From NCBI RefSeq assembly GCF_000763055.1, contig NZ_KN214135.1:337460-401459 (forward strand): 64,000 bases of DNA, in the 5' to 3' direction. The position numbers and the translations under genes were made by a program. The notes under the pieces are model-generated. The model ran no database searches. It worked only from the letters and a program-made list of their open reading frames with translations, and was not told where the DNA came from. Source of the stretch: Collinsella sp. 4_8_47FAA. Lineage in GTDB: Bacteria; Actinomycetota; Coriobacteriia; Coriobacteriales; Coriobacteriaceae. Shown piece by piece: positions 26,701-34,327 of the stretch; position 1 is the first letter of the stretch; the number at the start of each line of letters is the position of its first letter.

Positions 26701-28141
26701 TTCCGAGGTTTTTGGCAAAACCCTCGAGGAACGAGCCGCAGCCCGCAGAGCACGCCTCGTTGACGACGATATCGGTCAGCACGCCGTGGTTGAGCCAGAT
26801 GGCCTTCATATCCTGTCCGCCGATGTCGAGCACGAAGGTCGCATCGGGAACGCATGCGCACGCGGCGCGGGCGTGCGCGACCGTCTCGACCGTATGGTAG
26901 TCGGCGTGGAACGCGCGCGCGAAAAGCTCCTCGCCGTATCCCGTGGTGCCCACGGCATCGATCGCAAGCGTGACTCCCGCTGTCTCCCAGCGGTTCTTCA
27001 AGCTGACAAGACCCTGTTGGGCGACGTCGAGCGGTCTGCCGTTATTAGACGCGTAGAACGAATCGACAAGCTCACCCGCCTCATCGACCAGGGCGAACTT
27101 GGTCGTCGTGCTCCCCGAATCGATACCGAGCGCCACACGCACCGTCTCTCCGGGCGCATACGCATCCGGACCCTTTGCCGGCGTCTCTTTGCCATGGCGT
27201 GCCATAAAATCCGCCTGCTCGGCAGGTGTGGCAAAAAAGGGCTGGGCAAGACGTCCCTCCCCGCTTGCGGGCGCGACCGTCTCGAGCTTATCCAGCCGGA
27301 CAAAAGCGTCGGGAAGGTCGATCGGTTGGGACGATGCGAACATGTCGGTCAGCGACAGGGCGGCACCGCGCGCGACCATGATCTGCGGATCGCGCGGGAC
27401 GATAACCTGATCGTCCGATAGATTCAGTTGCTCCCGGAACACGCGGACCAGCGTGGGGTTGTAGGCGAGCGTACCGCCCTCGAAGATTACCGGCGGCTCG
27501 ATGTCGATACCCTGGGCCAGACCGCCGATCGTTTGGCGGGCGACCGCGTGAAGCGCCGAAAGCGCCAGGTCGGTGGTAGGAATGCCCTCGTTGAGCAGCG
27601 GCTGGATATCAGTCTTTGCGTACACGCCGCAGCGGCCCGAGACCTCGTGGACGGTCGTTCCCCGGCTTGCGAGCTGCTCGAACTCGCCCGATTCGGTGCC
27701 GACCCCCATGAGCTTTGCCATCTCGTCGATAAATGCACCGGTACCGCCTGCGCACGAGCCGTTCATGCGCATGTCGGCAACCTCGATGTCTCCCTTATCG
27801 TTGGTGCGGAAGAAGATCATCTTGGCGTCTTGGCCGCCCAGCTCGATGGCGCAGCGCGTCTGCGGATAGAACCTGCTGATCGCGAGCGCGTTGGCGACCA
27901 CCTCCTGAACGTACGAGGCGCCCAGCGCGGTCGCGATATCGCGCGCACCCGAGCCGGTCACCGCAACGCGCAGTGACTCATGGGGAAAGCGCTCGGCGAG
28001 CTCGCCGAGCATGGCGCGCACGCTCGCTGTCTGACACGCCCCGTGGCGGCGATATCCCCACCACGCCTCGGTCATATCCTCGTGCATCGCGTAAACTTTG
28101 GTCGTCGTCGACCCTACGTCCAGTCCTACTAGCAACGCCAT
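23702..28141 (-). CDS. acyl-CoA dehydratase activase-like protein, double ASKHA plus DUF2229
   Basis: 1479 residues, one uninterrupted frame. Two BadF/BcrD-type ATPase domains are in tandem: first LLVGLDVGSTTTKVYAM (residue 3) with MNGSCAGGTGAFIDEMA, second VALGIDSGSTTTKFALVDEA (about 333) with NEACSAGCGSFLEGFA. The Cys in those loops hold a [4Fe-4S] cluster in known activases. A four-Cys segment, TCRRCNNRCQRA then NRCPRGG (about 630-665), follows, then a DUF2229-type region (IGIPRVLEFWDTMPFW) and a 2-hydroxyacyl-CoA dehydratase-like end (CFPAQIVIGEALAALE). Activases drive radical dehydration with ATP. No separate dehydratase subunits are adjacent; the coupled partner is a TetR regulator. Such giant proteins occur in anaerobes, but their reaction is not established. 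Confidence 0.88.
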   Translation of the reverse strand: MALLVGLDVGSTTTKVYAMHEDMTEAWWGYRRHGACQTASVRAMLGELAERFPHESLRVAVTGSGARDIATALGASYVQEVVANALAISRFYPQTRCAIELGGQDAKMIFFRTNDKGDIEVADMRMNGSCAGGTGAFIDEMAKLMGVGTESGEFEQLASRGTTVHEVSGRCGVYAKTDIQPLLNEGIPTTDLALSALHAVARQTIGGLAQGIDIEPPVIFEGGTLAYNPTLVRVFREQLNLSDDQVIVPRDPQIMVARGAALSLTDMFASSQPIDLPDAFVRLDKLETVAPASGEGRLAQPFFATPAEQADFMARHGKETPAKGPDAYAPGETVRVALGIDSGSTTTKFALVDEAGELVDSFYASNNGRPLDVAQQGLVSLKNRWETAGVTLAIDAVGTTGYGEELFARAFHADYHTVETVAHARAACACVPDATFVLDIGGQDMKAIWLNHGVLTDIVVNEACSAGCGSFLEGFAKNLGIAVEDIATEAFSSKAPAVLGSRCTVFMNSSVVSEQRRGKGPGDIMAGLCRSIIENVFTKVIRVSNLNRLGDKVVVQGGTFRNDAVLRAFEQYLGKPVTRAPHPGLMGAIGIALLAREECRKGDAGTSFIGLDAVERFEHREFGGVTCRRCNNRCQRAVVAFGDGSLYVTGNRCPRGGAISWDELVREVPAAEELRPQGACEAQAPGTGRDRTAAAPNLFVDREKLLFESYPTVPVSGGRDVTIGIPRVLEFWDTMPFWSTFFSTLGFKVRVSGRSTKAMYERGLAHVTSDTVCFPAKLVHGHIRNLVDAGVDRIFMPIITTVPTENTASTSEWMCAVVKGYPYVMRNSDNPEERFGVPFDTPLFHWYDEGDRNRQLKAWCKETFDIDADLVAKATEQADRARETFENQLQLRGRQVLENVREDGGYAVVIASRPYHNDPLVNHGLPKLFSERGIPVLTPDAVPGVCNVDLSNSRIDIVNNYHARMLSCAVIVASTPELELVQMGSFGCGHDAYLTDEIARMMGEMGSKVPMMIKLDESDVAGPMGIRVRSFIESVNRRRAEERAEGARVHAVHPLDDPYKVKYTKRDRHDKIALVPNTSHAFCRLMTAAMRNQGVRAEALDIGREDAIRLGKRYVHNDICFPAQIVIGEALAALESGKYDPHDVAVVTGKYIGDCRLTHYMPLLRRALDDAGYDYVPVLTNDDVDAHNAHPGFKLGLGPSIQIAYGLPMIDALEAMLRRIRPYELEKGAADAAFDRALDEVIEGMERSGLRGQATGFKRALAIMDAVPYDRSNPHPTVLIVGEYLLNFHLGANHEIERYLEDNGLEVIEARMTDVIRKTYFYKHAQSREFHVDLSLPEKAWYATADNLFELAHDRCDRLGAASPLYEPPTRMPELVRASDKILHHTFDAGEGVLIPAEILEHAKRGCRNFVILQPFGCLPNHVVGRGLIHALKEQYPTAQFLPLDYDPDVSFANVENRLQMLIMNAKAQGCGEAHGETA

Positions 28142-28190
28142 AATGCTCCGTCTCTCGCATTTTTCCCGCTAGAGATATATCACTCTACGT

Positions 28191-28211
28191 AATACAACAG
28201 ACTGTTGTATT
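28191..28211 (-). promoter_or_regulatory. TetR-type operator before the activase gene
   Basis: AATACAACAG and CTGTTGTATT form a perfect 10-bp inverted repeat around one central base, 50 bases upstream of the activase start. Size and symmetry fit a TetR-family dimer. A possible -10 (TATATC) lies between it and the gene, so binding would block RNA polymerase. Confidence 0.7.
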
Positions 28212-28228
28212 TAAACTCCGTATAAAAA

Positions 28229-28256
28229 GCGGCTGCCGAAACGCTTCAGCAGCCGC
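28229..28256 (-). terminator. terminator for the DUF2798-like gene
   Basis: 8-bp GC-rich stem 28229-28236/28249-28256, then TTTTTATA on the minus strand. The 165 bases between it and the gene (28257-28422) show only a weak inverted repeat of CGCTTAGGG type and no gene. Confidence 0.75.
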
Positions 28257-28422
28257 CGAATGCACCAACAGATTGTTCTGCGCGCTAGCACGTCGGGCAA
28301 CGGAGCAGCACGGGCCCTCCGGTCATGCGCACCGCTCACGCCCGCGATGTCGCCGAGAGAGCTATCCACGCTTAGGGCTCCAACCAAGCAAGTCGCCCGC
28401 GCTCAGCAGATCCCTAAGCGAG

Positions 28423-28971
28423 CTACTCGCACTCAGGAGCCATAGCCTGCTCCAAGAGCTCGGCATGCTCCTCCTCGAAAACCGTCCCCACAGGGAAGGC
28501 GCGACGGAAGACGAAGCGGGAAATCGGACCGGCTACCAAAAGGTTCCACGGCAGCGCCATCACAAAATTATGCGGGATGTTGATCATCCAGATCGCGGGC
28601 ACGGAATACAGGTTCGCAAGGATGCCGCCGGGCATGTGCGTCAGACCCTCACAGGCACCGTACAGCGACATGATGATGACCATGGGAACGACCATGCAGG
28701 AGCTGACGGCGAGCGTCATGGCAAGTGGCGAGCTCTTGCCCGGCGTGACCAAGTACTTAAAGGCGAAACCCTTGGCGAGCGGGCTGGCGACGAACCAGTC
28801 GCAGCACATGGCAAAAATGTAGGCAACGGGGAAGCCGAGCCACGCAGTGGCAACGACCTCGCCGTTGATGGCCCCGTGCTGCAGGGCAACGTTGTAGATG
28901 CTCATCCAGAGCACCATGCAAAAGCACATGATAAAGGTGAACAGCAGGCTCTCTCGTTTGTTGATAGGCAT
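28423..28971 (-). CDS. DUF2798-like membrane protein
   Basis: 182 residues from ATG 28971 (MPINKRESLLFTFIM); the longer frame to 29031 would start inside a terminator hairpin. Four membrane segments are visible: about residues 9-28, 41-62, 83-108 and 124-148. A conserved-looking AWLGFPVAYIFAMCCDWFV stretch lies in the second. The end is acidic and cytoplasmic. It resembles small DUF2798 proteins of unknown function. A terminator-like hairpin lies in its leader (29020-29066), so expression may be controlled by attenuation or the gene may have a close promoter. Confidence 0.7.
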   Translation of the reverse strand: MPINKRESLLFTFIMCFCMVLWMSIYNVALQHGAINGEVVATAWLGFPVAYIFAMCCDWFVASPLAKGFAFKYLVTPGKSSPLAMTLAVSSCMVVPMVIIMSLYGACEGLTHMPGGILANLYSVPAIWMINIPHNFVMALPWNLLVAGPISRFVFRRAFPVGTVFEEEHAELLEQAMAPECE

Positions 28972-29019
28972 AAAGGGCAGATTCCTCTCTGTGTTGTACC
29001 GCGGCGCCACGCAAGAAAA

Positions 29020-29066
29020 ACGGGCGGGCAAGATGGAGCTGTTGGAACTTCATCTCGCCCGCCCGT
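29020..29066 (-). terminator. strong terminator hairpin in the leader of the DUF2798-like gene
   Basis: 29020-29035 pairs with 29051-29066 at 15 of 16 positions; on the minus strand TTTTTCTT follows directly. It lies 45 bases upstream of the start codon, so it is either the end of the thrE transcript or an attenuator. Confidence 0.7.
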
Positions 29067-29183
29067 GGTACGTGCGTCTGCGACTACTTATGTGGTGGAA
29101 CTACCCTAACACGAACGGCGCGCGCTTCGTAAGCGTTGAGTTTATGGAGATGCAGGGCACCAATAATCCCCCTCGACCCCATA

Positions 29184-29250
29184 AGTTGCGGTGGAATACG
29201 GACTGTTTTGACCCTTTAAGCAGCAATTCAGTCCCTATTTCACCGCAACT
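29184..29250. repeat. 67-bp palindromic element
   Basis: 22-nt arms 29184-29205 and 29229-29250 (starting AGTTGCGGTG) match at 20 of 22 positions around a 23-nt loop. It lies next to the hairpin at 29258. No coding potential; looks like a dispersed palindromic repeat. Confidence 0.65.
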
Positions 29251-29257
29251 CATTGGG

Positions 29258-29286
29258 GGTGCAAAGTAACCTGTCCCCTTTGCACC
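29258..29286 (-). terminator. hairpin with GGGACAGG loop right after thrE
   Basis: Perfect 9-bp stem 29258-29266/29278-29286, loop GGGACAGGTTA on the minus strand, starting two bases after the stop codon. No U-tract follows, so termination is doubtful. Same family as 3094 and 36856. Confidence 0.6.
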
Positions 29287-29288
29287 AA

Positions 29289-30857
29289 TTAGCTGGTGTG
29301 GCGCCAGCGAGGGTCGGTGAGTGTACGTGCCACACCCAGACCAACGGGCAAAAACGCCACGATGAGCACTGCACGCACAAACCAACCGAGCATATTGACC
29401 GTGTCGAAGGTGCACATGTAATACATCGAGCGATACAGATACAAACCCGGCACCATAATGACAATCGAAGGCACCGTGAGAGCGATACGCGGGTAGGTGA
29501 GCTTGACTTCGGCCAAGCTTGCCAGCAGACCCGATACCAGCGCGCCGATAAACGCTGCTGCCTCGGGAGGCATTCCCGTGCTGAGGCCCAGGAAGGGAAT
29601 CATCGTCGGCGCATCGACAAGGGTCAGACGCAGGGTATTGGACACGGCGCCGATCAACCCAGCTGCCGCGGCCATCTTTACCGGGCTGTTGAACATCACC
29701 GAGAAGCCGAATACGCCAACGAAGCTCATCACCACGCGCAGGAGCGTAAGGGCAAGCGGCGAAAGGCCCAGTGGGGCAAAGTCGTCCGGCGCCAGGCCAA
29801 CACACTCGGCAACCATCCAACCTACGAGGGTCGCCATCACAATAATCGATACGGCATATGAAAGGCGCTCGATACCGCTTCGCATGTCGAGCTTAGCGAT
29901 GTCGAGGCCTGCCGTAATGAGTGGAAAGCCGGGAATCACAAAGAGCATGGCGCCGATATAGCCTTCTTGGTGCGACATTGCCCCCGGTATGACCTGGCCA
30001 AGGCCGAGCAATGCCAGCAGATACGAAACGCAAGCGAGCGCAACGCCGGTCGTCAGCGCGCTGAACTGACCAAGGCCTTGCTTGAGAATATGGGAGCGGG
30101 CAAAGTTGCCGACACCCGCGCCCACGAACGCGCAGGCCATCTCGATAGGGCCGCCGCCGAGCAAAAAAACGAAGGCGCCACAGGCGCAGGCCGCCGCAAG
30201 GCCCTGTTGCCAAGGCGCGTAATCAGGTTTTGAACTCTCAACGGTCTTGAGCATCTCGTGATACTCGTGCACCGTGAAGCGACGACCATAGGTCTCGATT
30301 TCCTTGAGGAAACTCTCCATCATCCAAATGCGATGGGTATTGACGCCCGTTGTGGGCAAGCTGACGACCTCATTAAAGCAGTGACCATCTTCGATGCAGG
30401 TGCACTCAAACGACAGAAGACTTAAGTCAACGTGGATGGTGACACCGAGTACGGCGGCAACACGATTCATGGTATCGCGCACGCGCCAGGCACCCGTTCC
30501 GCTTGCCAGCATAAGCATGCCGGTGCGGCAGATGATGGATGATTTATCGGTGAGCGGCGCATCGACGGCAAGCTCATCGCCTGCCGTCACGATCTGGTGC
30601 CAGTCAGTTTTCATATGGAGCGCGCCGGCACGAACGCCGTGGTGCATGGGGGCTCTCGAAAGCAGCGAGTTAAGGCGCGAAGGCTGTGAGGGCTCCGCCG
30701 ATTCGCCCTCGTCCTCGTCGGGCTCTTCATCGACCAGATCAAAGGAATCAAGCGGCGCTGGCTCGCGACGGTCGATCAGCTCCTCGTCCTCATCATCAAA
30801 GTAGTTGAACTGATCGAGCATGTCCTCTTCGATTGCGCGCTCGCTCGCGTCGTCCAT
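29289..30857 (-). CDS. thrE: threonine/serine exporter family protein (ThrE-like)
   Basis: 522 residues. The first 75 residues are acidic and disordered (DQFNYFDDEDEELIDRREPA). Then comes the soluble ThrE domain (CRTGMLMLASGTGAWRVRDT, LSLLSFECTC), about residues 95-215. About ten membrane segments follow, the two halves of which correspond to the ThrE and ThrE_2 families that are separate genes in many bacteria. The protein should export threonine and serine or related small molecules. The long acidic N-terminus is unusual. The gene stands alone. Confidence 0.88.
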   Translation of the reverse strand: MDDASERAIEEDMLDQFNYFDDEDEELIDRREPAPLDSFDLVDEEPDEDEGESAEPSQPSRLNSLLSRAPMHHGVRAGALHMKTDWHQIVTAGDELAVDAPLTDKSSIICRTGMLMLASGTGAWRVRDTMNRVAAVLGVTIHVDLSLLSFECTCIEDGHCFNEVVSLPTTGVNTHRIWMMESFLKEIETYGRRFTVHEYHEMLKTVESSKPDYAPWQQGLAAACACGAFVFLLGGGPIEMACAFVGAGVGNFARSHILKQGLGQFSALTTGVALACVSYLLALLGLGQVIPGAMSHQEGYIGAMLFVIPGFPLITAGLDIAKLDMRSGIERLSYAVSIIVMATLVGWMVAECVGLAPDDFAPLGLSPLALTLLRVVMSFVGVFGFSVMFNSPVKMAAAAGLIGAVSNTLRLTLVDAPTMIPFLGLSTGMPPEAAAFIGALVSGLLASLAEVKLTYPRIALTVPSIVIMVPGLYLYRSMYYMCTFDTVNMLGWFVRAVLIVAFLPVGLGVARTLTDPRWRHTS

Positions 30858-31054
30858 CCCGGTGCTCCCTTCCTATCGACTAACCCCCATCCTAGACAGC
30901 GACGGCTAAAGGAAACATAAAAGAGACGGCTGTCATGCGAGCCATGCGCGCAATAGCCGTTGGATAGTCGTTTAAGAGCGTCCCTAATGACTACATCGAT
31001 GTTCTAAGTATCAATCAAGTCAACGCCGCAGGTAGAGGACGGACAGCGAGCGAC
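30858..31054 (-). other. thrE upstream region
   Basis: No gene. A possible minus-strand promoter TTGATT (31013-31018), 17 bases, TGTAGT (30990-30995) lies about 130 bases before thrE. The leader contains a weak stem of ACGGCT type. Nothing else is evident. Confidence 0.3.
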
Positions 31055-31143
31055 GTCCAGGGCGAACAAGTTGGCATGAAAAAGGCAAGGCATAGACCTT
31101 CTGGTCATGCCTTGCCTTTTGAATGACAAATTGTCGCCCTGGG
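31055..31143 (-). terminator. lysS terminator nested in a larger palindrome
   Basis: The core is a perfect 14-bp stem, 31080-31093/31107-31120, followed by TTTTTC on the minus strand. Outer arms 31055-31076 and 31122-31143, sharing CCAGGGCGA, also pair with one bulge. A separate perfect 12-bp hairpin, 31162-31173/31179-31190, sits between this and the lysS stop. Confidence 0.8.
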
Positions 31144-31192
31144 CGGCGCGCAGCGTCAACTGGTTACGCGGTTCGTAGAACCGCGTAACCCC

Positions 31193-33157
31193 CTAGTACA
31201 TCTTTGCGCCGGCGGGGATGGAGGCGTCGAGCTGGATCAGGTTGAGGCGCTCCTCACCATCCTCCTCGTGGATGGCACTGATGAGCATGCCGCAGCTGGG
31301 GATGCCCATCATCTTGCGCGGAGGCAGGTTGGTGATGGCGAGCAAGGTCTTGCCGACCAGGTCCTCGGGCTCGTAATAAGCGTGAATACCGGAGAGGATG
31401 GTGCGGTCGGTACCGGTACCGTCGTCGAGCGTAAAGTTCAGCAGCTTCTTGGACTTCTTGACGGCCTCGCATGCCTTGACCTTCACAGCGCGGAAGTCGC
31501 TCTTGGAGAAGGTATCAAAGTCGACGAACTCCTCAAACAGCGGCTCAACGGCGATCTTGGAGTAATCGAGCGTGGGCTTAAGCGACTTAACGAACGGGCT
31601 CGCGGCGTTGCCGGCCTCGGCAGCCTTGGCGGCAGCGGCACCGGACTGGAAACCCTTCTCGGGCTTCATGTGCGGGAACAGCAGCACGTCGCGGATAGAA
31701 GCCTGGTTGGTAAGCAGCATGACCACGCGGTCGATACCAATGCCAATGCCGCCCGCGGGAGGCATACCGTACTCGAGGGCGCGCACGTAGTCCTCGTCGT
31801 ACTCCATGGCCTCGTCGTCACCGCCGGCCTTCTCGGCCATCTGAGCGGCAAAGCGCTCGGCCTGGTCGACCGGGTCGTTGAGCTCGGAGAACGCGTTGGC
31901 GTACTCGTGACCGGCAATAACCAGCTCAAAGCGGTGCGTCAGGCGCGGGTCGTCCTCAAAGCGCTTGGCAAGCGGGCTGACCTCGATGGGGTAATCGCAC
32001 ACGAACGTCGGGTTGACGATGGTGTCCTCGCCCAGCTCATCGTAAATCTCGGCGATGATCTTGCCAGCAGTCCACTCGGGCTTGATCTCCAGGCCCTTCT
32101 CGCGCGCGGCGGCAGCAAGCTCCTCGACCGGCGTGTCGATGGTGACCTGCTTGCCGAGCACGTCGGAGACGATGTCGGTCATGGGACGGCTGGCCCACTC
32201 ACCAGAAAGGTCGATGGTCTGGCCCTGGTACTCGATGACCTCGGGGTTGCCGATGGCCTTGTTAGCCGCCTTAATGACACCCTGGGCGAGCGCCTTCATG
32301 CCCTCGAGGTCTGAGAAGGCACGGTAGGCCTCCATCGTGGTGAACTCGGGGTTGTGGGTAAGGTCCATGCCCTCGTTACGGAAGATGCGGCCGATCTCGA
32401 ACACGCGCTCAAAACCACCGACGATGCAGCGCTTGAGATGGAGCTCGGTGGCAATACGCAGGTAGCACTCCTGATCGAGCGCGTTGAAGTGGGTAATGAA
32501 CGGCTTGGCGGTAGCGCCGCCCTGGATGGTCTGCAGGATGGGGGTCTCGACCTCCATGTAACCGTCGGACTCCATAAAGCGACGGAAGGTAGAGAGAATC
32601 TGCGAACGCTTACGGAAGGTCTCGCGAACGTCGTCGTTGGCGATCAGGTCGACATAGCGCTGGCGATAGCGGGTCTCCTTGTCGGAAAGACCGTGGAACT
32701 TCTCGGGCAGTGGACGAACGGCCTTGGAAAGCAGGGTCGCGCTCTTAGGGGCAACGGAAAGCTGGCCGCGCTGGGTGCGCACGACCACGCCGGTCACGCC
32801 CAGGATGTCGCCCAGGTCGAGGGCCTTGAGCGTATTCCAGGCAGCCTCGTCCATGTCGTTGATGCGGCAGAACAGCTGAATCTCGGCAGTCGCATCGCGC
32901 ACGACGATGAACATTATCTTGCCCTGGCCGCGCTTGGCGACCACGCGGCCGGCGATCTTCACGACGTCCTCGGTGTCCTCGCCATCGGCAAGCTCGGCGT
33001 ACTTAGTCTCGATATCGGCGACGTAGTCCTCAAGCTCAGAGTGCTCGGGATAGGGGTTCTGGCCCGCCTCGAACAGGGCGGCGCGCTTGGCCAGGCGGGT
33101 GGCGCGCTCGTCGTTGAGCGTCGATGCCTGATCGGCGGCGTTCTGGTTCTCTGCCAT
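31193..33157 (-). CDS. lysS: lysyl-tRNA synthetase (class II) with C-terminal tRNA-binding domain
   Basis: 654 residues, about 150 longer than most LysRS. Residues 1-505 are the normal enzyme: OB-fold (EDVVKIAGRVVAKRGQGKIMF), motif 2 region (FEIGRIFRNEGMDLTHNPEFT) and motif 3 (GGIGIGIDRVVMLLTNQ). After a linker, residues from about 540 form a Trbp111/MetRS-type tRNA-binding domain (FRAVKVKACEAVKKSKKLLN, LPPRKMMGIPSCGMLISA). That domain is usually on MetRS or free-standing. It should raise tRNA affinity. RBS GAGGAG. greA lies upstream, behind a terminator. Confidence 0.96.
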   Translation of the reverse strand: MAENQNAADQASTLNDERATRLAKRAALFEAGQNPYPEHSELEDYVADIETKYAELADGEDTEDVVKIAGRVVAKRGQGKIMFIVVRDATAEIQLFCRINDMDEAAWNTLKALDLGDILGVTGVVVRTQRGQLSVAPKSATLLSKAVRPLPEKFHGLSDKETRYRQRYVDLIANDDVRETFRKRSQILSTFRRFMESDGYMEVETPILQTIQGGATAKPFITHFNALDQECYLRIATELHLKRCIVGGFERVFEIGRIFRNEGMDLTHNPEFTTMEAYRAFSDLEGMKALAQGVIKAANKAIGNPEVIEYQGQTIDLSGEWASRPMTDIVSDVLGKQVTIDTPVEELAAAAREKGLEIKPEWTAGKIIAEIYDELGEDTIVNPTFVCDYPIEVSPLAKRFEDDPRLTHRFELVIAGHEYANAFSELNDPVDQAERFAAQMAEKAGGDDEAMEYDEDYVRALEYGMPPAGGIGIGIDRVVMLLTNQASIRDVLLFPHMKPEKGFQSGAAAAKAAEAGNAASPFVKSLKPTLDYSKIAVEPLFEEFVDFDTFSKSDFRAVKVKACEAVKKSKKLLNFTLDDGTGTDRTILSGIHAYYEPEDLVGKTLLAITNLPPRKMMGIPSCGMLISAIHEEDGEERLNLIQLDASIPAGAKMY

Positions 33158-33179
33158 AAGTTAGCTCCTCAAACTAAAA

Positions 33180-33208
33180 CGCTCCCCAGGATTCGGTCCC
33201 AGGGAGCG
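33180..33208 (-). terminator. greA terminator
   Basis: 7-bp GC-rich stem 33180-33186/33202-33208 with TTTTAGTTTG following on the minus strand, in the 79-base gap between greA and lysS. Confidence 0.75.
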
Positions 33209-33236
33209 AAAACATACCTTTACGCGGGACCGTGGT

Positions 33237-33707
33237 CTAGCGTGCGATCTTGGCGATGGTGTAGACGCGAGTCTTGCCGGAAGGCGTAACGACCTCGACG
33301 GAGTCGCCCTCGCCGTGACCGATGATGGCGTGACCGACCGGAGACTCGTTGGAAATCTTGTGCTCGAGCGAGTTGGTCTCGGTGGTACCGACGAGCGTGA
33401 CTTCCATGACCTCGCCGTTGGGATCAATCAGCGAAACGGTGGAACCGATGGAGACGGTCAGGTCGCCCGTGGTGGCAGCAACCTGAGCGTTGGCGAGGAT
33501 GGCCTGGATCTCGGCAATACGAGCGGCGTTCTGGGCCTGCTTGTCCTTAGCGGCGTCGTACTCGGAGTTCTCCGAAAGGTCGCCGAACGCGCGGGCTTCC
33601 TTGATGTCCTCGACGATCTCCTTGGCGTAATCGCCCTCACGCCAAGCGAGCTCCTCGACGAGCTTCTGGCGGCCCTCAGCGGTCAGTACGATCTGGCTTG
33701 CGTCCAT
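33237..33707 (-). CDS. greA: transcription elongation factor GreA
   Basis: 156 residues from ATG 33707, preceded by GGGGAG; the frame extends ten codons further but without a start signal. The N-terminal coiled coil ends in the catalytic acidic tip, with ARAFGDLSENSEYDAAKDKQ, and the C-terminal FKBP-like domain has NGEVMEVTLVG and ISNESPVGHAIIGH. GreA enters the RNA polymerase secondary channel and triggers cleavage of backtracked RNA. Normal length. Confidence 0.96.
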   Translation of the reverse strand: MDASQIVLTAEGRQKLVEELAWREGDYAKEIVEDIKEARAFGDLSENSEYDAAKDKQAQNAARIAEIQAILANAQVAATTGDLTVSIGSTVSLIDPNGEVMEVTLVGTTETNSLEHKISNESPVGHAIIGHGEGDSVEVVTPSGKTRVYTIAKIAR

Positions 33708-33760
33708 ACGGATATCTCCCCAACTCTGATCAAACAATCAACTGTCAACAAAACGAAAAA

Positions 33761-33788
33761 GACCGGCTAGCCTGCGGGCAAGCCGGTC
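33761..33788 (-). terminator. tatA terminator
   Basis: Perfect 8-bp stem 33761-33768/33781-33788, then TTTTTCGTTTTG on the minus strand. Confidence 0.8.
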
Positions 33789-33813
33789 AGGTGCTCACCC
33801 CAAAGGGATGGGA

Positions 33814-34089
33814 CTACTCTGCGTCCGCGTCGCTGTCCTCTGCCTGCTTCTTCTTGGCAGCAGCGAGCTTGGCCTCGAGCTCAGCGATCTCCTTGTCCTC
33901 CTCGGACTGCTCGACCACGACCTCCTCGGCCTGCTTGGTCTCGGCCTTATCGTCGCCCTCCATACCCTCACGGATATTCTTGACGGTAGAGCCGAGGGAC
34001 TTGCCGAGCTTCGGCAGGTTCTTGGGCCCGAAGATAATCAGGACAACGACGAGAATAATGATGAGCTCAGGAGCCCTCAGTCCAAACAT
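33814..34089 (-). CDS. tatA: Sec-independent (Tat) translocase subunit TatA
   Basis: 91 residues from ATG 34089. One N-terminal membrane helix (LIIILVVVLIIFG) is followed by the hinge FGPKNLPKLGKSLG and an amphipathic helix, then a charged, Glu/Lys-rich tail with coiled-coil character (EIAELEAKLAAAKKK). TatA forms the pore for folded proteins. I chose the start because it places the helix at the N-terminus and follows GGAGG. No tatC is nearby, so the rest of the pathway is elsewhere. Annotated as TatA rather than TatB by the FGxxxLP hinge and the single short helix. Confidence 0.88.
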   Translation of the reverse strand: MFGLRAPELIIILVVVLIIFGPKNLPKLGKSLGSTVKNIREGMEGDDKAETKQAEEVVVEQSEEDKEIAELEAKLAAAKKKQAEDSDADAE

Positions 34090-34168
34090 GTAGACCTCCA
34101 CAATACAGCGAGACAAGCTCGAATGAGTATACCGCGGGTATCGCGGTATCACAACACTAGCTAAAAAA

Positions 34169-34191
34169 AGGGACCGCAAGAAGCGGTCCCT
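34169..34191 (-). terminator. tRNA-Pro terminator
   Basis: Perfect 9-bp stem 34169-34177/34183-34191, loop of five, then TTTTTT on the minus strand. Confidence 0.9.
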
Positions 34192-34201
34192 CCTCATGCT
34201 C

Positions 34202-34278
34202 TGGTCGGGTTGACTGGATTTGAACCAGCGACCCCTGCGTCCCGAACGCAGTGCTCTACCAAACTGAGCCACAACCCG
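34202..34278 (-). tRNA. tRNA-Pro (CGG)
   Basis: 77 nt with encoded CCA (34202-34204). Acceptor CGGGTTG pairs with CAACCCG; the anticodon stem CTGCG/CGCAG encloses TTCGGGA, anticodon CGG. Strong terminator directly downstream. Confidence 0.95.
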
Positions 34279-34327
34279 TTAGCTCGACTATAGTAACAAA
34301 GATTTTCGCCGCGTGCTAGAGAAATTT

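Noticed and set aside
28257-28422. possible small gene between the terminator and the DUF2798-like gene
   Set aside because: No frame with a start signal; only weak inverted repeats.
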